A DNA stretch of 64,000 nt from Erinaceus europaeus (GCF_950295315.1 NC_080171.1:98619445-98683444), one strand, 5' to 3'. Positions 11,987 to 24,009 are shown, numbered from the stretch's first letter. The notes: generated by a model from the letters alone, not told the origin. Numbers and translations are program-made.

Positions 11987-12266
11987 ATAATATATTCTTT
12001 AAGTAATACAAAAAAAAAAAGAGAGAGAGAGAGACAGACATGAGGACTGAAGGAAAATTGGGTTGGAGGTGAGGAGACAGTGAGCTGGGGCCCCTGGCTT
12101 AGCTACCAATTAATGGGTCACTCCCTTTTGCCTGGGCCACCCAGTCACCACCACCCTCACCTTCCCTGCTACCACCACCACCATACACACATACACACAC
12201 AGAGTGAGAAGCCAACTGCCACCTCCTCAGGGAGGCCAAAACTTCTTTAAAAAAAAAAGTGTCACT

Positions 12267-12544
12267 GGGAGTCAGGCGGTAGTGCAGCGGATTAAGTAAG
12301 TGCACATGGCATGAAGTGCAAGGACCAACATAAGGACACCGGTTCGAGACTCCGGCTCCCCACCTGCAGGGGGTCACTTCACAAAGGGTAAAGCAGGTCT
12401 GCAGGTGTCTATCTTTCTCTCTCCCTCTCTGTCTCCCCGTCCTCTCTCCATTTCTCTCTGTCCTATCTAGCAACAACAACATCAGTAACAGCAACAATAA
12501 TAACTACAACAACAAGGGCAACAAAAGAAAATAAATATTTTTTT
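12267..12544 (+). mobile_element. Family A SINE with 13-bp TSD
   Basis: Sense copy with AGTGCAGCGGATTAAG (A box region), CGGTTCGAGACTCC (B box) and the CAACAAGGGCAACAAAAG tail. AAAAAGTGTCACT flanks it at 12254-12266 and 12545-12557. Confidence 0.92.
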
Positions 12545-13654
12545 AAAAAGTGTCACTCAGGGGTGTGTATTCATGTGTACACATGCATGTCTGTCTGACT
12601 CCCTGGGGCCTGTAACCTGCACAGCACCTCTGTGGGCCTCTGCCCTTTTTTCCCCATGTCTAAGTGCATCCTCGTATGTCTGGCATCTCTGTGTTGTTAT
12701 GTGTCAGTGGATAGCTGAGGTTCTGTGCCTCTGTGTGTCTGTGCACACCCGTACTCTGTATCTGTTGATATCTAAGTGTGCCTTTGCATGTATATTTCAC
12801 TGTGTAAGGAGATGGCATTCCAGTCACCTTATGTATATGTGATGGTATATCCACGTGTGATAGGGGTGTGTCCCTATGTCTGTGTACTTGTGAGAACATG
12901 TGTCACTAGGGCTGGGGGTTACTTGTGTCTAGGGTCAGGTGGAAAGGGATATCAGAGGAACCCAGTGTCCCTCAGAATCTGGGAAGCCTAGTCCCCTATC
13001 CCTGCTCCAGGATAAGCTTCCCTCTATCCCCGCAGACAACATGGCAGGACAGAAGGCACACTGACAATGGTAGAGGTAGTGGAGAGATGGAGCCTTCAGG
13101 GGACTGATGACATCTGCAGACAAGACCTGCCTGAATGCCAAGGGTCAGGCCCCACATCCCTGGCAGCTAGCCCAGAAATCTGGCACTGGGTGGCTTCCTA
13201 AGAGCATTTCTGACTTGTGCTTCAACCTCCCAGAATGCAGGCCAGCAGGATTGGCTTCCTTAGAGCAGCTACCTGACCCTGGTTCTTGGTGACATCTGTC
13301 CAAGAAACAGACCTCTGAAACAGCCAGACATTCTCCTGTGAGTGCAGAGGCAATGAATGTCTCCACCGGTGGAAATGTTTATGGCAGTTGTACCTGAGTA
13401 CAGTTACATGCTCAGAGGCCAGTCTGTGGGTACAACAATGGCTTGTGTCAGTGCAGACACTCAGACTTCTACACATATGTGAACAGTAGGGCTGGGGAGG
13501 TGTAGATGTCTGGGGAGGTTGTGAGTGGCTCTGTGTGTGGCTGTGTGCACACCTACAGGCTTCCCCTGCCTATCTGAAGAGCACCAGGCAAAGAAAAAGA
13601 AGCAATTACACTTAACTTTTTTAAAGAGACAAGAGAAGGCAGAGGTAGAGATAG
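12545..13654. other. Intronic stretch, TGTG-rich
   Basis: 12560-12900 is loosely TG-rich (degenerate microsatellite texture). The rest is unassigned. Confidence 0.5.
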
Positions 13655-13792
13655 TGGCTCCCCACATTGAAGGGGAAGGCTTTGCAAGTGGTGAAGCAGG
13701 GTTACAGGTGTCTCTTGTTTTTCTTGCTCTCAACCTCTCCCTTCCCTCTCAATTTCTGCCTGTCTCTAATAAATAAAGATAATAGAAAATTT
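13655..13792 (+). mobile_element. Family C SINE, 3' part
   Basis: GGCTTTGCAAGTGGTGAAGC, CTCTCAATTTCTGCCTGTCT and an AATAAATAAAGATAA tail. Confidence 0.6.
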
Positions 13793-13894
13793 TCAAAAGA
13801 GAGGCTACAGCACCACAACTCTGAAGCCAGGCTAGAGCCAGGTCGTGCACATGGCGAAGCAGTGCCCTATCCAAGTGAGCTATTTGGCAGGCCT
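13793..13894 (-). mobile_element. Family E SINE fragment
   Basis: CACAACTCTGAAGCCAGGC, GTGCACATGGCGAAGC and CAAGTGAGCTATTTGGCAGG. Confidence 0.5.
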
Positions 13895-14136
13895 ACTTAC
13901 ATTCATTTCTGTGAGGAAATTTTGGAGTATTCCCAGATGCCCCAACGTCCACCGACAAAATAATCCACAGAGACGGAAATGACACAAGCTTACAGTGAAA
14001 GTAGGTGTGCTCTGATGAAGACACAGCCTGTGTAACATGCTTCCAGGGCAAGGAGTTTGGCATGGCCACTCTTGCTGATCCAGGTGCCTCTGTGCCAGCT
14101 GCTACAGTACCAATGCTGAGTGCTATTGTTGCTTCT

Positions 14137-14412
14137 TTTTTTAAATTTTTATTTATTTTCCCTTTTTGTTGCCCTTTTTTTTTAATGTTGTAGTTGTTAT
14201 TGTTGTTGTCATTGCTGGATAGGACAGAGAAATGGAGAGAGGAGGGAAAGACAGAGAGGGGGAGAGAAAGATAGATACCTGCAGACCTGCTTCACCACCT
14301 GTGAAGCGACTCCCCTGAAGGTGGAGAGCTGGGCTCGAACCGGGATCCTCACACCGGTCCTTGCACTTTGCGCCATGTGCACTTAACCTGCTGCACTACC
14401 GCCCGACTCCCA
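14137..14412 (-). mobile_element. Family A SINE with 14-bp TSD
   Basis: Full antisense copy. CTATTGTTGCTTCT is repeated at 14123-14136 and 14413-14426. Confidence 0.92.
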
Positions 14413-14574
14413 CTATTGTTGCTTCTATGGTTTCCATTTCTTTCAGTTACTGAAGGTAGTTACTGGTGTAGGCCTTTTGAAAAGAGGAAGGGATGTTTGT
14501 ATTACCAGTATGCCCATAAGGCAGGCATGTGCAAGGAGACAGGAGCAGAGGGGCTGAGGACTCTGGGTATGTGT

Positions 14575-14577
<3 letters not shown>

Positions 14578-14629
<52 letters not shown>
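14578..14629. repeat. (GT)n microsatellite
   Basis: About 26 uninterrupted GT units. Confidence 0.97.
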
Positions 14630-14630
<1 letters not shown>

Positions 14631-15189
14631 GGTGGAGGTATGTATAGCAGGCAAGCTCACATGAGAGTGGGTAGGTGTGAGAATGAGGAGAGGTGTGTAC
14701 ACTGAGAGCTCTTCTCTCTAAGCTCCTTGTCACCACTGTGATTGCTGGAGGATGCACGGGACAGATAAACACACACAGACAAGGTGCTGTCACAGATCAG
14801 AATGGGGGGGGGGGAGGAAACACAGGGCCATGGCACTTCCCCGACTCTCCTGGTACAGACACTCTGGGTGCAGCCCCATGCCCAGCTCACCCTCACCATT
14901 GGCAAAATTCAGTCCCATCTTGGCCCTCCAAGCTCTGCTCTGAGCCATGAGCCTGAGGAAGAGGCCCTACAGGGAAATCAGGTATACATTTCTCAAGGTA
15001 TTTTAATTTTTTAAAAGCCCCATGTAGATGCTTTGCATTTCGGGAACCCACAAATAGCGCCTCAATGAGGCACACCCACAGAAGGCCTAGCTGGGCTTAT
15101 GGCCCACCCCTCACAGCAGCTGGGCCCCAGCTCAGCTGGGGCCCCTGGCCTGGTCAGTGAGGCAGAGGGGGCCCATCTTTGTTCTGAAC

Positions 15190-15500
15190 AGGGGCTCAGA
15201 CTGCAGAGTGGCTGGGTAAATAGTCGCCGCAGTAATCGCAGGCTGATTCCAACTAATTAAATCCTGCGCCAAGAGCCCACTCCAGCCAGTATCCCGAGAG
15301 GCCAGGAAAACACAGACACCCCAGACAGGGGCTTTGCTCCAGGTCGGGTCTGCCTCTCTAATCCCGTATCTTTTGAAAGATAGGCGCGTCCCGGGATGAG
15401 GGGTCAGCGGGCCTGCCCTGCACGGAGCAGTGGAATTTTTCAATAACCAGCAGCTGGGTCACCAGGCACACAAAGGCAGTGTAATATCCTGTGGGCTTAC
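15190..15500. promoter_or_regulatory. Candidate enhancer block 3 in intron 2
   Basis: Between repeats lies a block mixing CpG-rich words (AGTCGCCGCAGTAATCGC, GGCGCGTCCCGGG) with homeodomain cores (ACTAATTAAATCC, CTCTAATCCCG) and TTTTTCAATAACC. CpGs are normally lost from neutral intron DNA, so this block may be constrained. Confidence 0.45.
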
Positions 15501-15837
15501 TCGGAGAGAGGGAGGACGCACAGAGCCAACTCACTCTGGGCCTAGGGCAGTGGCCCCCTCCAGCCCAGGCCCCTAGTGGCCTCTGTCCCCCTCCCAGCAT
15601 AAGGACAGAGAGCTGTGGTGGGCAGCCTTCAAGCCCCCTCCTCCTGAGCCAGGGCATCAGAGTAAATTCATCTTCCTTATTAAAAACCAGCCTTGATGCT
15701 CCCTGGCCCCAGCTGCAGCTGAGGGGAGCCTGCCTGGGGCAGGGCTTCTGGGACAAGGTCCCTTCCAAGGGGCAGTGAATACTCCTTGTGGGGTGAGGAG
15801 GTGAGGGGGATGCATGCAACACTGAACAGGGCAAAGG

Positions 15838-16030
15838 TTTCTGGCTCTGGAGTCAGCAGGACCTGCTTCCAATCCCACAGGGCCTGCATGCAGGAAGAGA
15901 CCCTGACTCTGCTAACACTGGCGGGTGACCTTGAGCGAGATGCTCCGTTGTCCCTCTGTGAAATGGGACTCATCTGTCAGCACAAGGTTACTGGGGGATT
16001 AAATGAGAGCCAGCATGTGACGTGAATTGA
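15838..16030 (+). mobile_element. MIR element
   Basis: TGGCTCTGGAGTCAGCAGG, GGTGACCTTGAGCGAGATGC, CTCTGTGAAATGGGACTC and GGGATTAAATGAGAGCC. Confidence 0.7.
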
Positions 16031-16871
16031 AGCCCTGACCAGGACATGGCAGTCTCGGTCCGGTCCCCTTTCCCCAACCTCAGCCCATTTCACTAGAGAG
16101 TGAGGATCATAGTGGGGGAGGAGGTTCCCTCCCAGGCTCTGGGGAGAAACCAGGTTTGTGCCCCTCCCCAAAGGACTCCCACACTGTAAAGGGGTGTCCC
16201 TTGTGGGAACCTTGCCGAACATGTGAGAGTGATTAAAAGCTGCAGAGACCCAGTTTATTTTATTTTATTTTATTTTTTCTTCCCAAAGAAACAATAGTTG
16301 CCCCTCTCCCAAGTCTGGAATGCTTTACGTCCAGGGTCTGGGACCCCTCATTTAAATTGGCTGCGAAGGGACAGGCGCTGTGAGTTCTGGGCGGAGGTTG
16401 TTAGGGATGGAAAGCTGGGGCCCAGGAATTTACAATCCGTTACTTGAGAGGTGTCCTGCCTCCCACCACCCCATTCCATCCAGGCTTTCACAGGCCCAGC
16501 ATGTGCCATAAAGATGTCACATGGGGGGGGGGTTGCAAGGAGGAGTCCAAGGCTTGGCCCCAGGGGGCTGGTACATAGTACAAGACAGAACTCTGTCTGC
16601 ACTGTGTCCAACTGGATGAGCCTAGACAAGTGCCTCACCCCCCCCACCAGCAGGCAGGACACTGGAAGTGATAGGTCATCCTTTACCTCCCATGCCAGTG
16701 GTACCAGCTGCAAGGTGGGCAATGGCCTGGTAGTCAGAAGGCACCTTGCAGTAGGGACTTGGGGCCAGGATTATGTGCCTCCACTGCCCAACTGGGCCAG
16801 GACCTCTGCTCAAACATCAAGCAAGGGGCTCTTCCAGTACATGGTCTCATTGCATATGAACCCTCTCTTTT

Positions 16872-16970
16872 GCAGGATGCTGGCATTTTGTGCCTGTGAG
16901 ACTTGGTACCAGGCTGCTCTGCATCTTTGTTTTCTGGTCTGTGAAATGGGTAGTCAGTCCCTTGGGAAGT
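16872..16970 (+). mobile_element. MIR fragment
   Basis: GTTTTCTGGTCTGTGAAATGG. Confidence 0.4.
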
Positions 16971-17225
16971 GAGGTGCATGCATGCAATACAGGGTCCAAA
17001 GCCAGGAAAGGGGTTGATCCCTGGCTGTGGGGGTGTTTCCCAAGGGGAAAGGCATGTGAGGGGACCTGAGGTAGTCAAGATTTCCAGTAGAAGAAAGAAG
17101 AGGGTGTGGTGGCTGGGCTTTGTGGGCACCTAACACACTCAGGTCCTACAACTCATCACAGTGGCAAATAGGAACCTAGTGATGGGAGCAGTCTGGGTGT
17201 GGGGTTCCAGGAGATGCCCCCCTAG

Positions 17226-17446
17226 TACAGTGCACACTTTCAAGCCCCTGGCAACCACTTGAGTGCACCATGCAAAAGGGCAAGCTTCACAAGCAGTGGA
17301 GTGGTGCTTCTGTGTCCATGCCTCTCCTCATCCTGTTTCTCAGCCAGAGAGAGAGAAGAGAGAATTGCCACCAAGAATGCTGGAATCACACAGATGCAAA
17401 ATCCCAGTGAAGCCCTAGTGAAAAATAAAATAAAATAAAATAAATA
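17226..17446 (+). mobile_element. Diverged family C SINE
   Basis: CAAGCTTCACAAGCAGTGG, CCCAGTGAAGCCCTAG and an (AAAAT)n tail. Confidence 0.5.
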
Positions 17447-18834
17447 TCAGAATATGGGGATAATGTTGAAGGAGAGAGAAGACCCTAGCCAAAGGGAAAG
17501 GTGGTGGCATCAGAGGAATGGAGACCAAGGAAAAGACACTAATTTGGATGTCGGTTAGTTCTCATGAGGCATTTAGGAAGTGTGGGACATTGAGGGGGGT
17601 TATCTGGGACTTGGGGTTGGAGGTAGAGAGCCCACATAAACCCTGAATGTCCCCCTTGGGAAGAGCCACTTGTATCCCAAGAGGTAGCTAGAGATGCTGA
17701 ACCCCCAGGTACTCTAGGGTCACTAGGCCCCCAGATGCTTGACTTCTGCTCCTGGTAAAAAATGGGGAGCACTGAGCTGGAAGTCTCTTGGACAGAGTGG
17801 ACCACTCAGGAGCCTACCCTGTGCTCCCATCTCCCTGGCCCCAGATCCTTGAGCAAGGATGTTCCTGGTCCAAGCAATGAGCATTCAGGAATCTTCTCTG
17901 CCCCCCCACCCCACCCCCCACACACTCCCATCCCTGGAGGAGTGGGAGTGGAGGGTGCGTCCTGGGGGGAGATGGCGGTGGGGTGATGCCCGCCAGTGTG
18001 TGCGACCCTGCCGGAGGAGGGAGCAGAGTAAACAGCCACTGCCCTGTCCTCTCTGCCGCTGTGGCCAGGTACACAGCCCTGTTTGGACAGCTGCCGTGTC
18101 TGTCCTTCTGTTTGGGAGATGCTGGCTGATAGATGGGGGTGGGCAGACTGTTAACCCCTGGATGCCCACAGAGCAGCTTTGCTGGCCACCACCTTCCCTG
18201 GGCTACATAGTTGCCAGCGAGTAGTCCAGGGTGAGCACAGTGGGTAGTGGTATCTCCACATCAAGTCAGGGTGGACGGTCTGTTCCCCACTCCTACAGAG
18301 AGCCATGGGCAGAGGACAAGGATGTCTCTCCTAGGGGTGACCTAAGGCAGAATCTGTCTCCTATCCAGTGCTCTCTCCTGCTCTTCCACACTCGAGTTCT
18401 GGGAAGCCTTCTCTATATTTATTTTAAAAAGCCAACTGCCTGGCTTTCTTAAGGTGGTCTTGTCTCCACGATCACCAGCTCAGCCTGGAGTGGAGAAACA
18501 GGGGCTCAGGGTCACTAGCAGCAGGCCCTTCAAAGGTACAAGCATTCAGAGACAGAACTCAGCTCTAGAGACCCCAGGCACAGTGACTGCCAATTTGGAG
18601 GGCACACAGGATCCCCCACTCACCAGCATTCACTCGCATTTCAGCTACCTGGCACCCAGCACGGCAGAGGGGGCCTCCAGGCTCCTGCCATCTACCCTGT
18701 CCACTTCACATACCACATCTTTCTCTGGTCACCCTACCCCCCACCCCACCTCAGTATCCCCAGCCAAGCCCGGGGTACTTCTCACCTGCAGGGCGTCCAA
18801 ACAGTTACTATTAACTGGTCTCTGGGATCCCGCT

Positions 18835-19835
18835 CTCCATTCCCAAAGCAAGCTTTTAAAAATGTAAATTGCTCAAGCTACTCCCCACTTAAAAATGTTT
18901 CAATGACTTCCTGGGGGGTCTCTAGAGATTTAGACCAAAAAAAAAAAAATCCTTTAAATAGCCCACAAAGCCTTCATCAACAGGGCACAGGTTAAATAAA
19001 TTAGGGTTTGCTGAACAATAGAATCTGGGGCGGGGTGAAAGGAGGAACCCCAGGGCTGATTGTGGAGTCTTCTCCTGCAGTGACCTGGGCCAGCAAGGAG
19101 AACAGTTGGTGGAGTCAATTAGTGTTTGTGTAAGGAGAGAAAAGGACCAACCCCCAACCAGTTCTTAGTTAAAAAAAAAAAAAAGTCAGGGTGGGGGGTG
19201 AGTGGGATCACAGCTGATTTATCGGGTGTGTCTGTGTGATTTACAGGCCACATATGGGGGTGGGAAGTTACGGAAGACTTTCAGTACCTCTAGGGAGGGG
19301 ACCCTAGCCTATGTTTGCATATTTGAATATGTGTACATTTGGGTTATTAAACCATGCAGTACAGTACCTAATTCAAAGTGAATGCAATTATTTTTAATAT
19401 ATATATTATACAAATTAGGTTGTCTGCAAGACCCTATGCCCTCCAGCTAGCCCCTGCCACTCTCCAGTCCCATTCACACCTTCCCTATCTGAACTGTGCT
19501 TGGTCTGTCTTCAAGTCTTTGCACACTGTGGCTTCTTCCTATTCTCTCCAGACCCAGGTGGACTGCTCAGACCTCAGTCTGCAGGAAAGTGGTCCTCCCT
19601 GCTGTGCTTCCACTTCTGGGCTCAGCAGCAGTGGTCCCAACAGTCTTCTCTTTTTCTCCCTCCCTCTCTCCCTCTTTCCTTCTCTCCCTCTCCCCCTCTC
19701 CTCTGAGCTTGTAGCTCTGTGTGGGCAGAGCAGAGCCCAGTTCTGGCGTGTTCATGGCCATAGTCAGCACCTGACATGCAATAAGCACCACATCAGTATT
19801 TAGGAAATTGGGTGAACTAACAGGGGTAGAAGATT
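18835..19835 (+). mobile_element. Old L2 LINE fragments, interrupted
   Basis: CTACTCCCCACTTAAAAATG then TTTCAATGACTTCC at 18870-18920, and CTTTGCACACTGTGGCTTC with the CTTGTAGCTCTGTGTGGGCAG end at 19500-19780, follow the order of the L2 3' region. 19000-19410 separates the two parts and is unassigned. Confidence 0.55.
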
Positions 19836-19939
19836 CAGGGGACTCCAAATTGGGGGAGGGGGCTATTCCCTTGAGGGTGTGGCAGACCTCGAACTATTAC
19901 CCAGGCTCCTAGAGTAGGCTGGTTCTTCAGGTAGAGGGC

Positions 19940-20075
19940 GGGGTCAGGCACAAAGCCTGAGCAGCAACCTGCCTTCCAGCCCCTGATTCTGGCACCAAGC
20001 TGTGTGTCTTAGGCAAGTTAGCCCCCCTCTCTGGGCCTTAGTTTGTCCTCCTTCCACACACCCCCAAAAAATGTG
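19940..20075 (+). mobile_element. MIR element
   Basis: TGTGTGTCTTAGGCAAGTTA and CTCTGGGCCTTAGTTTGTCC. Confidence 0.6.
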
Positions 20076-20109
20076 GGGAAGGAACTCTCCACATTGCCTG
20101 GGACAGGCA

Positions 20110-20350
20110 AACAGTTGGCGCAGGATAAATGCCCTGGGAACCGCTGCAAGGCACCCAGAAAGGGTTAAAATGTGGTGCTTTTTAATTGTCAAATGACTGC
20201 GGGCGATTAGCGCTGGCAGCTTCCTCAATAATCGCTCTTCTCTGTACCTGCTGGGAGCTTAATTAAAAAACAAAGAGGCTCAATTTAAAGGCCATTACTA
20301 TGCTAATGCAGCCGGGCAGGCGGTGATTAAGCTGCTCGGGCGGGCTGCGG
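20110..20350. promoter_or_regulatory. Candidate enhancer block 4 in intron 2
   Basis: Dense homeodomain-type sites: TTTTTAATTGTC, GGGCGATTAGCGC, CAATAATCGC, the palindrome TTAATTAA at 20259-20266, CAATTTAAAGG, ATGCTAATGCAG (octamer-like) and GGTGATTAAGC, set in a background that keeps CpGs (GCGGGCGATTAGCGCTGG). LMX1B itself binds TAATTA-type sequences, so autoregulation is possible but only inferred. Confidence 0.5.
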
Positions 20351-21127
20351 GCGGCTGGGTGGGGCTCCGGGCGATCAGTTACCCGCTAAACGGGCGGCAG
20401 TGGGGGCCCCAGAGCTGTGGTTTTTGCTGGTACCCATTTCAGGCACCCGCTCCTGACCTGCAAAGCTCACTCCCAGGCAGGTGGTCCCCTGGAGTCTCCT
20501 CTCCCTGACAAAAGGGTTCCTGCCATGGGTAGCAAGTTAATGTTCCCCACAACTCCCAGTGCCGTGCTGCCTCCAGCAGAATTTCCTCTCCTGAAGGCTC
20601 ACCTCCTCAAGGCTCAGAGTCCTGCGAGCCCTCTGCATCCACTTCTCAGACCTTCAGGACATATTTTGCACACAGGCCACAGACTGGGAAGAGGAAATCT
20701 CCCATCTCACTGAGATGTTTGCTTCCCTGTCCCTAAACAGACCCCTCAGCCTCCAGGCAGCAGTGGTCACCAGCTAAATTGAACTGGGAAAGATCCCAGC
20801 CTCCCTCTTATCAACTAGGTGACTTGTCAGCACCAGGGGTGCTGCATTAAAAGGAATACAGGAGGGGAGGGGGCTGGGAGTCAGGCAGGTGATGTTATAA
20901 TCTCTGCTGGAGGATACATTGCCAGGTGCCATGCCCTAAGGGCTGTGTGGACAAACCCAAACTCAAGTTGTGGCCAGAGCATGAAATTACAACTATGAGA
21001 ACCTGGAGTGGGGTGAAGGTGAGGGTTAAGCAAGAGATCAAGGTGCCAGAGGCGGAATCCCTGAAGACTTGATGGGGGGGAGCAGGTGGAGCTGGATATT
21101 TCCATCCAATTTATGGCATCCACAAAG
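20351..21127. other. Intronic stretch, nothing recognised
   Basis: Unique sequence between regulatory block 4 and a family B SINE. Confidence 0.5.
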
Positions 21128-21258
21128 GTATTATTATTTTTTAATGAGAGCACTGTTCAGCTCTGGCTTATGGTGGTGTGGGGGATTGAACCTGGAACTT
21201 TGGAGCCTCAGGCACGAGAGTCTGTTTGCATAACCATTATGCTATCTACCCTCTGATG
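21128..21258 (-). mobile_element. Family B SINE
   Basis: AGCTCTGGCTTATGGTGG, GGATTGAACCTGGAAC, GAGCCTCAGGCACGAGAG and GCATAACCATTATGC. Confidence 0.75.
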
Positions 21259-21289
21259 CCACAGGGGTATCTTAATCCCATAGTTTTGA

Positions 21290-21422
21290 CTTTTTTTTTG
21301 TTATCCGTGTAATGCTCAGCTCTGGTTTATGGTGGTGCTGGGGACTGAACCTGGGACCTCAGAGTCTCCAATAGGATTTTTTTTTTTTTTTTTGCATAAC
21401 CATTATGCTGCCTCACCACCCC
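21290..21422 (-). mobile_element. Family B SINE
   Basis: A second copy close behind the first: AGCTCTGGTTTATGGTGGTG, GACTGAACCTGGGACC, with a 16-T run inside it before GCATAACCATTATGC. Confidence 0.75.
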
Positions 21423-21449
21423 TCTGAGCATGTTTTCATTTCCTTCCTG

Positions 21450-21890
21450 GTAAAGATTGTGATCACAAACTTTTTTGTTTTGTACCTTTGAAAGCCACTA
21501 TACCTGGGCCTGGAGGGGAATGAAGTTAGCGAATTAAGCAGGCCAAAATACAACTGAGAACAGTAAAATTACCCATGGTAAAAATGTGTCCCTGGCTACA
21601 AACTAGCCAAAGACTCAAATTTTGATCACTGGTTAGATATAATACAGACACAGACCTATAAAGATCAAGCAAACTGAGATTTCTTTCTTGGAAAATCATT
21701 TATCTTAATGAGAAGTAATTTTAGTAAAATAAACATGAAAGCAGAAGAAACTGTAAATTATTTAACTGCACTGGAAAGAAAATTGATCAAAAAATTAAAT
21801 TGCCTTAATGGAGTTTGTTCTAGAAAACACTTTCTCAAAGGAAGTTTATCACTGATGCCATAACCCTAATTAAAATGTACTGGCCTGTGT
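21450..21890. promoter_or_regulatory. Candidate AT-rich regulatory block 5 in intron 2
   Basis: A 440-base repeat-free AT-rich stretch with TGATCACAAA, GCGAATTAAGC, AAAATTACCC, TCTTAATGAG, AAATTATTTAACTGC, AAATTAAATTGCCTTAATGG and CCCTAATTAAAATG. It resembles ultra-AT-rich conserved elements near developmental genes. Confidence 0.4.
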
Positions 21891-22575
21891 ACAAGGAGTC
21901 CAGAATCCTTGGGATCATGATGATAAGGCCAACCAGAAGCTTGGCCAAGTGTCAGTTTCACCAGTGACTCTTTGGATTTCTCTTGCCCACACCTCCTATC
22001 TCTCCCCACTCCCCTAACCCACCCCCCAAACTCCTGTTTTCAGCTGGACAAGGAGCTAGCTGTCTGAGGGCAAGTGACCCTGTATCGGGTTCCCTGTAGA
22101 TCTGCCATCACCTACTGTGGTGATGGTGGGTGTCTGGTAGATTCCTGAAGCACCTACAACTCTTGTAGTGAAAAGCTTCAGTGGCACTCTCTGCTCCCAT
22201 AGCACAGGATTTGAAACAGAGCAAGTGCTTAAGAATGTGTTGACTGGGTGGAAGAATGTATAGATTGTGTTGAATAGCTGGATGATGCATGGATGTCTGC
22301 ATAGGTGGTTGGGTGGTGGAGAGGGTCAATAAGTCAGAGACGATTGAATTTAGATGGCAGGTACATAGATGCATGGGTAGATGGGAATAAAAGAAACCTG
22401 TGCTCTTTAACCCAACATTTATTTGTAATTTTATTTTTATTGTGATTTGACAGTTTATAAGATTATAGGGATGCAGTTCTACACACACCCACCCCTAAAG
22501 TTCTGTGCTTCCCTGCCCCCCTTAGTTCTCGCAAAGACTTTGAGCCAACTTGGCTGCTCCTTTTTACTTTTTTGA

Positions 22576-22806
22576 AAGGTTTTTTTTAAATTTTTTTAAA
22601 AATATTTTATTTTATTTATTTATTCCCTTTTGTTGCCCTTGTTGTTTTATTGTTGTAGTTATTATTATTATTGTTGTCGTCGTCATTGGATAGGACAGAG
22701 AGAAATGGAGAGAGGAGGGGAAGACAGACAGGGGGAGAGAAAGATAGACACCTGCAGACCTGCTTCACCGCCTGTGAAGCGACTCCCCTGCAGGTGGGGA
22801 ACCGGG
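22576..22806 (-). mobile_element. Family A SINE, lacking its tRNA-like end
   Basis: Standard tail and body, but it stops after GCAGGTGGGGAACCGGGG, where a family D copy begins. Confidence 0.8.
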
Positions 22807-22809
22807 GTA

Positions 22810-22972
22810 AAGTGTTTTTTTTTTAATTTAAATATTTTATTAATGAGAGAGGTAGGAAGGGCGAGAGAAGGAGAACCAGACATCAATCTGTTATATGCTG
22901 CCAGGAATTGAACTCAGGACCTTATGCTTGAGAGTCCAGCATTTTGTCTACTGTGTGACCTCCCAGACCGTG
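22810..22972 (-). mobile_element. Family D SINE
   Basis: AAATATTTTATTAATGAGAG, ATGCTGCCAGGAATTGAAC and the end TGTGACCTCCCAGACCG. Confidence 0.75.
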
Positions 22973-23484
22973 GAATTTTTTTTTAAACAATCATCTATGT
23001 TGTACATATGAGCAAAACCAGCTGGTAGTTGTCTTTTGTCTTAGCTCACTAAGCATAATCACCTCCAATTCCATCCATTTTGTCCCAAAGGACATAATAT
23101 CATCTTTTCTAATTGCAAAGTCTCATTCCATTGAATATATATTCACTAACTTCTTTATTCAGTCCTCTGTTAATGGGTTTTTAGACTACTTGCACTCTTC
23201 GTCTATAGTGAACAACACAGCTATGAACATAGGGGTACATATGTCCCCTATGTTCGAATTAGTGTTTTCGTGTCCTTTGGATATATGCCTAGGAATGGTA
23301 TTGCTATATCATAAGGTGTTTCTGTTTTTATTGAAGGACTCTCTGTGCCGTTTTCTACATTTAGGTCTGTCTTCTTGGGCTCAATATTCAAGGGCTCCTC
23401 CTTTCCCACCTTCCTCCAATCTAACTGAGCCTGTCTTCATAATACTGAAAACGGCCTCCACTTGCTTCCTGTCTTTGCTTTTTT

Positions 23485-24005
23485 AAATTTTTATTTTTCA
23501 TTAGTGATTTAATATTGCCTTACAAAATTATGAGATAACAGGTGTGTAGTTCCACACTGTTACCACCACCAGAGTTCTGTGTCCCCATGCCTTTCATTGG
23601 AAACTACAGTAGTTTTCCCAAGGTCACAGATATGAATTGACTATCTATATATATTTGCCCATTTTTTCCTATGGCCCTACTTTCTTTTCCTTTCTAAGTC
23701 ACACTTATACCTCTTACTACTTCTGAATGACCTTCCTTTTTTCCTCTTCTCTCTCCCAATGGAGTTGGAGTTCAGAGCCCTCTGGTCATCTTCCCCTAAC
23801 ATTTCTTACCCTCTGGGAGTATGCACCGAAATTCTTTTTGGGGTGCAAAAAAGTCTGACTTCTGTAATTCCTTCTCTGCTGGTCATGGCCATTGGCAGGT
23901 GGAACTATACCCCCTAGCCTATTTCTTTCTTTCCCTAGTGGGGTAGGGCTCTGGAGAGGTGAGGTTCCAAGGCACGTTGGTGGAGTTGCTTTTTTTTTTT
24001 TTCTA
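23485..24005 (-). mobile_element. L1-type LINE 3' UTR fragment
   Basis: This is a diverged copy of the same 3' UTR as at 30221, with AGTTCCACACTGTTACCACC, TTCCTTCTCTGCTGG, CCCTAGTGGGGTAGGG and GGTGGAGTTG. It ends in a poly-T run near 23990. Confidence 0.7.
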
Positions 24006-24009
24006 CAAC

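Larger units (their letters stand above)
16031..18834. other. Intronic stretch, mostly unassigned
   Basis: A TTTTA tract at 16256-16275, a MIR scrap and an old SINE at 17226 are the only recognisable items. Confidence 0.5.
22425..23345 (-). mobile_element. L1-type LINE fragment interrupted by two SINEs
   Basis: 3' UTR-like sequence at 22425-22570 and the ORF2 C-terminal region in antisense at 22975-23345 (TAGCTCACTAAGCATAATC, CATTCCATTGAATATA, GTGAACAACACAGCTATG, GGATATATGCCTAGGAATGG) belong together. A family A and a family D SINE lie between them. ORF2 is broken and non-functional. Confidence 0.7.

Noticed and set aside
11783..12043. Recurrent peptide beginning with DRTERNGE at many sites
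   Set aside because: It is the translation of the family A SINE body (GGATAGGACAGAGAGAAATG), repeated wherever that SINE occurs.
12300..12360. tRNA-like sequences inside family A and C repeats
   Set aside because: A and B boxes belong to SINE heads. No complete cloverleaf with a proper acceptor stem was seen, so no tRNA genes were called.
14502..14793. H-T-H-T repeat peptide frames at microsatellites
   Set aside because: Translation of GT/CA repeats, not coding. The same applies at 25155, 28538 and 39041.
22975..23345. Possible exon in the AT-rich region
   Set aside because: The sequence is the antisense L1 ORF2 C-terminal region with stops and frameshifts.
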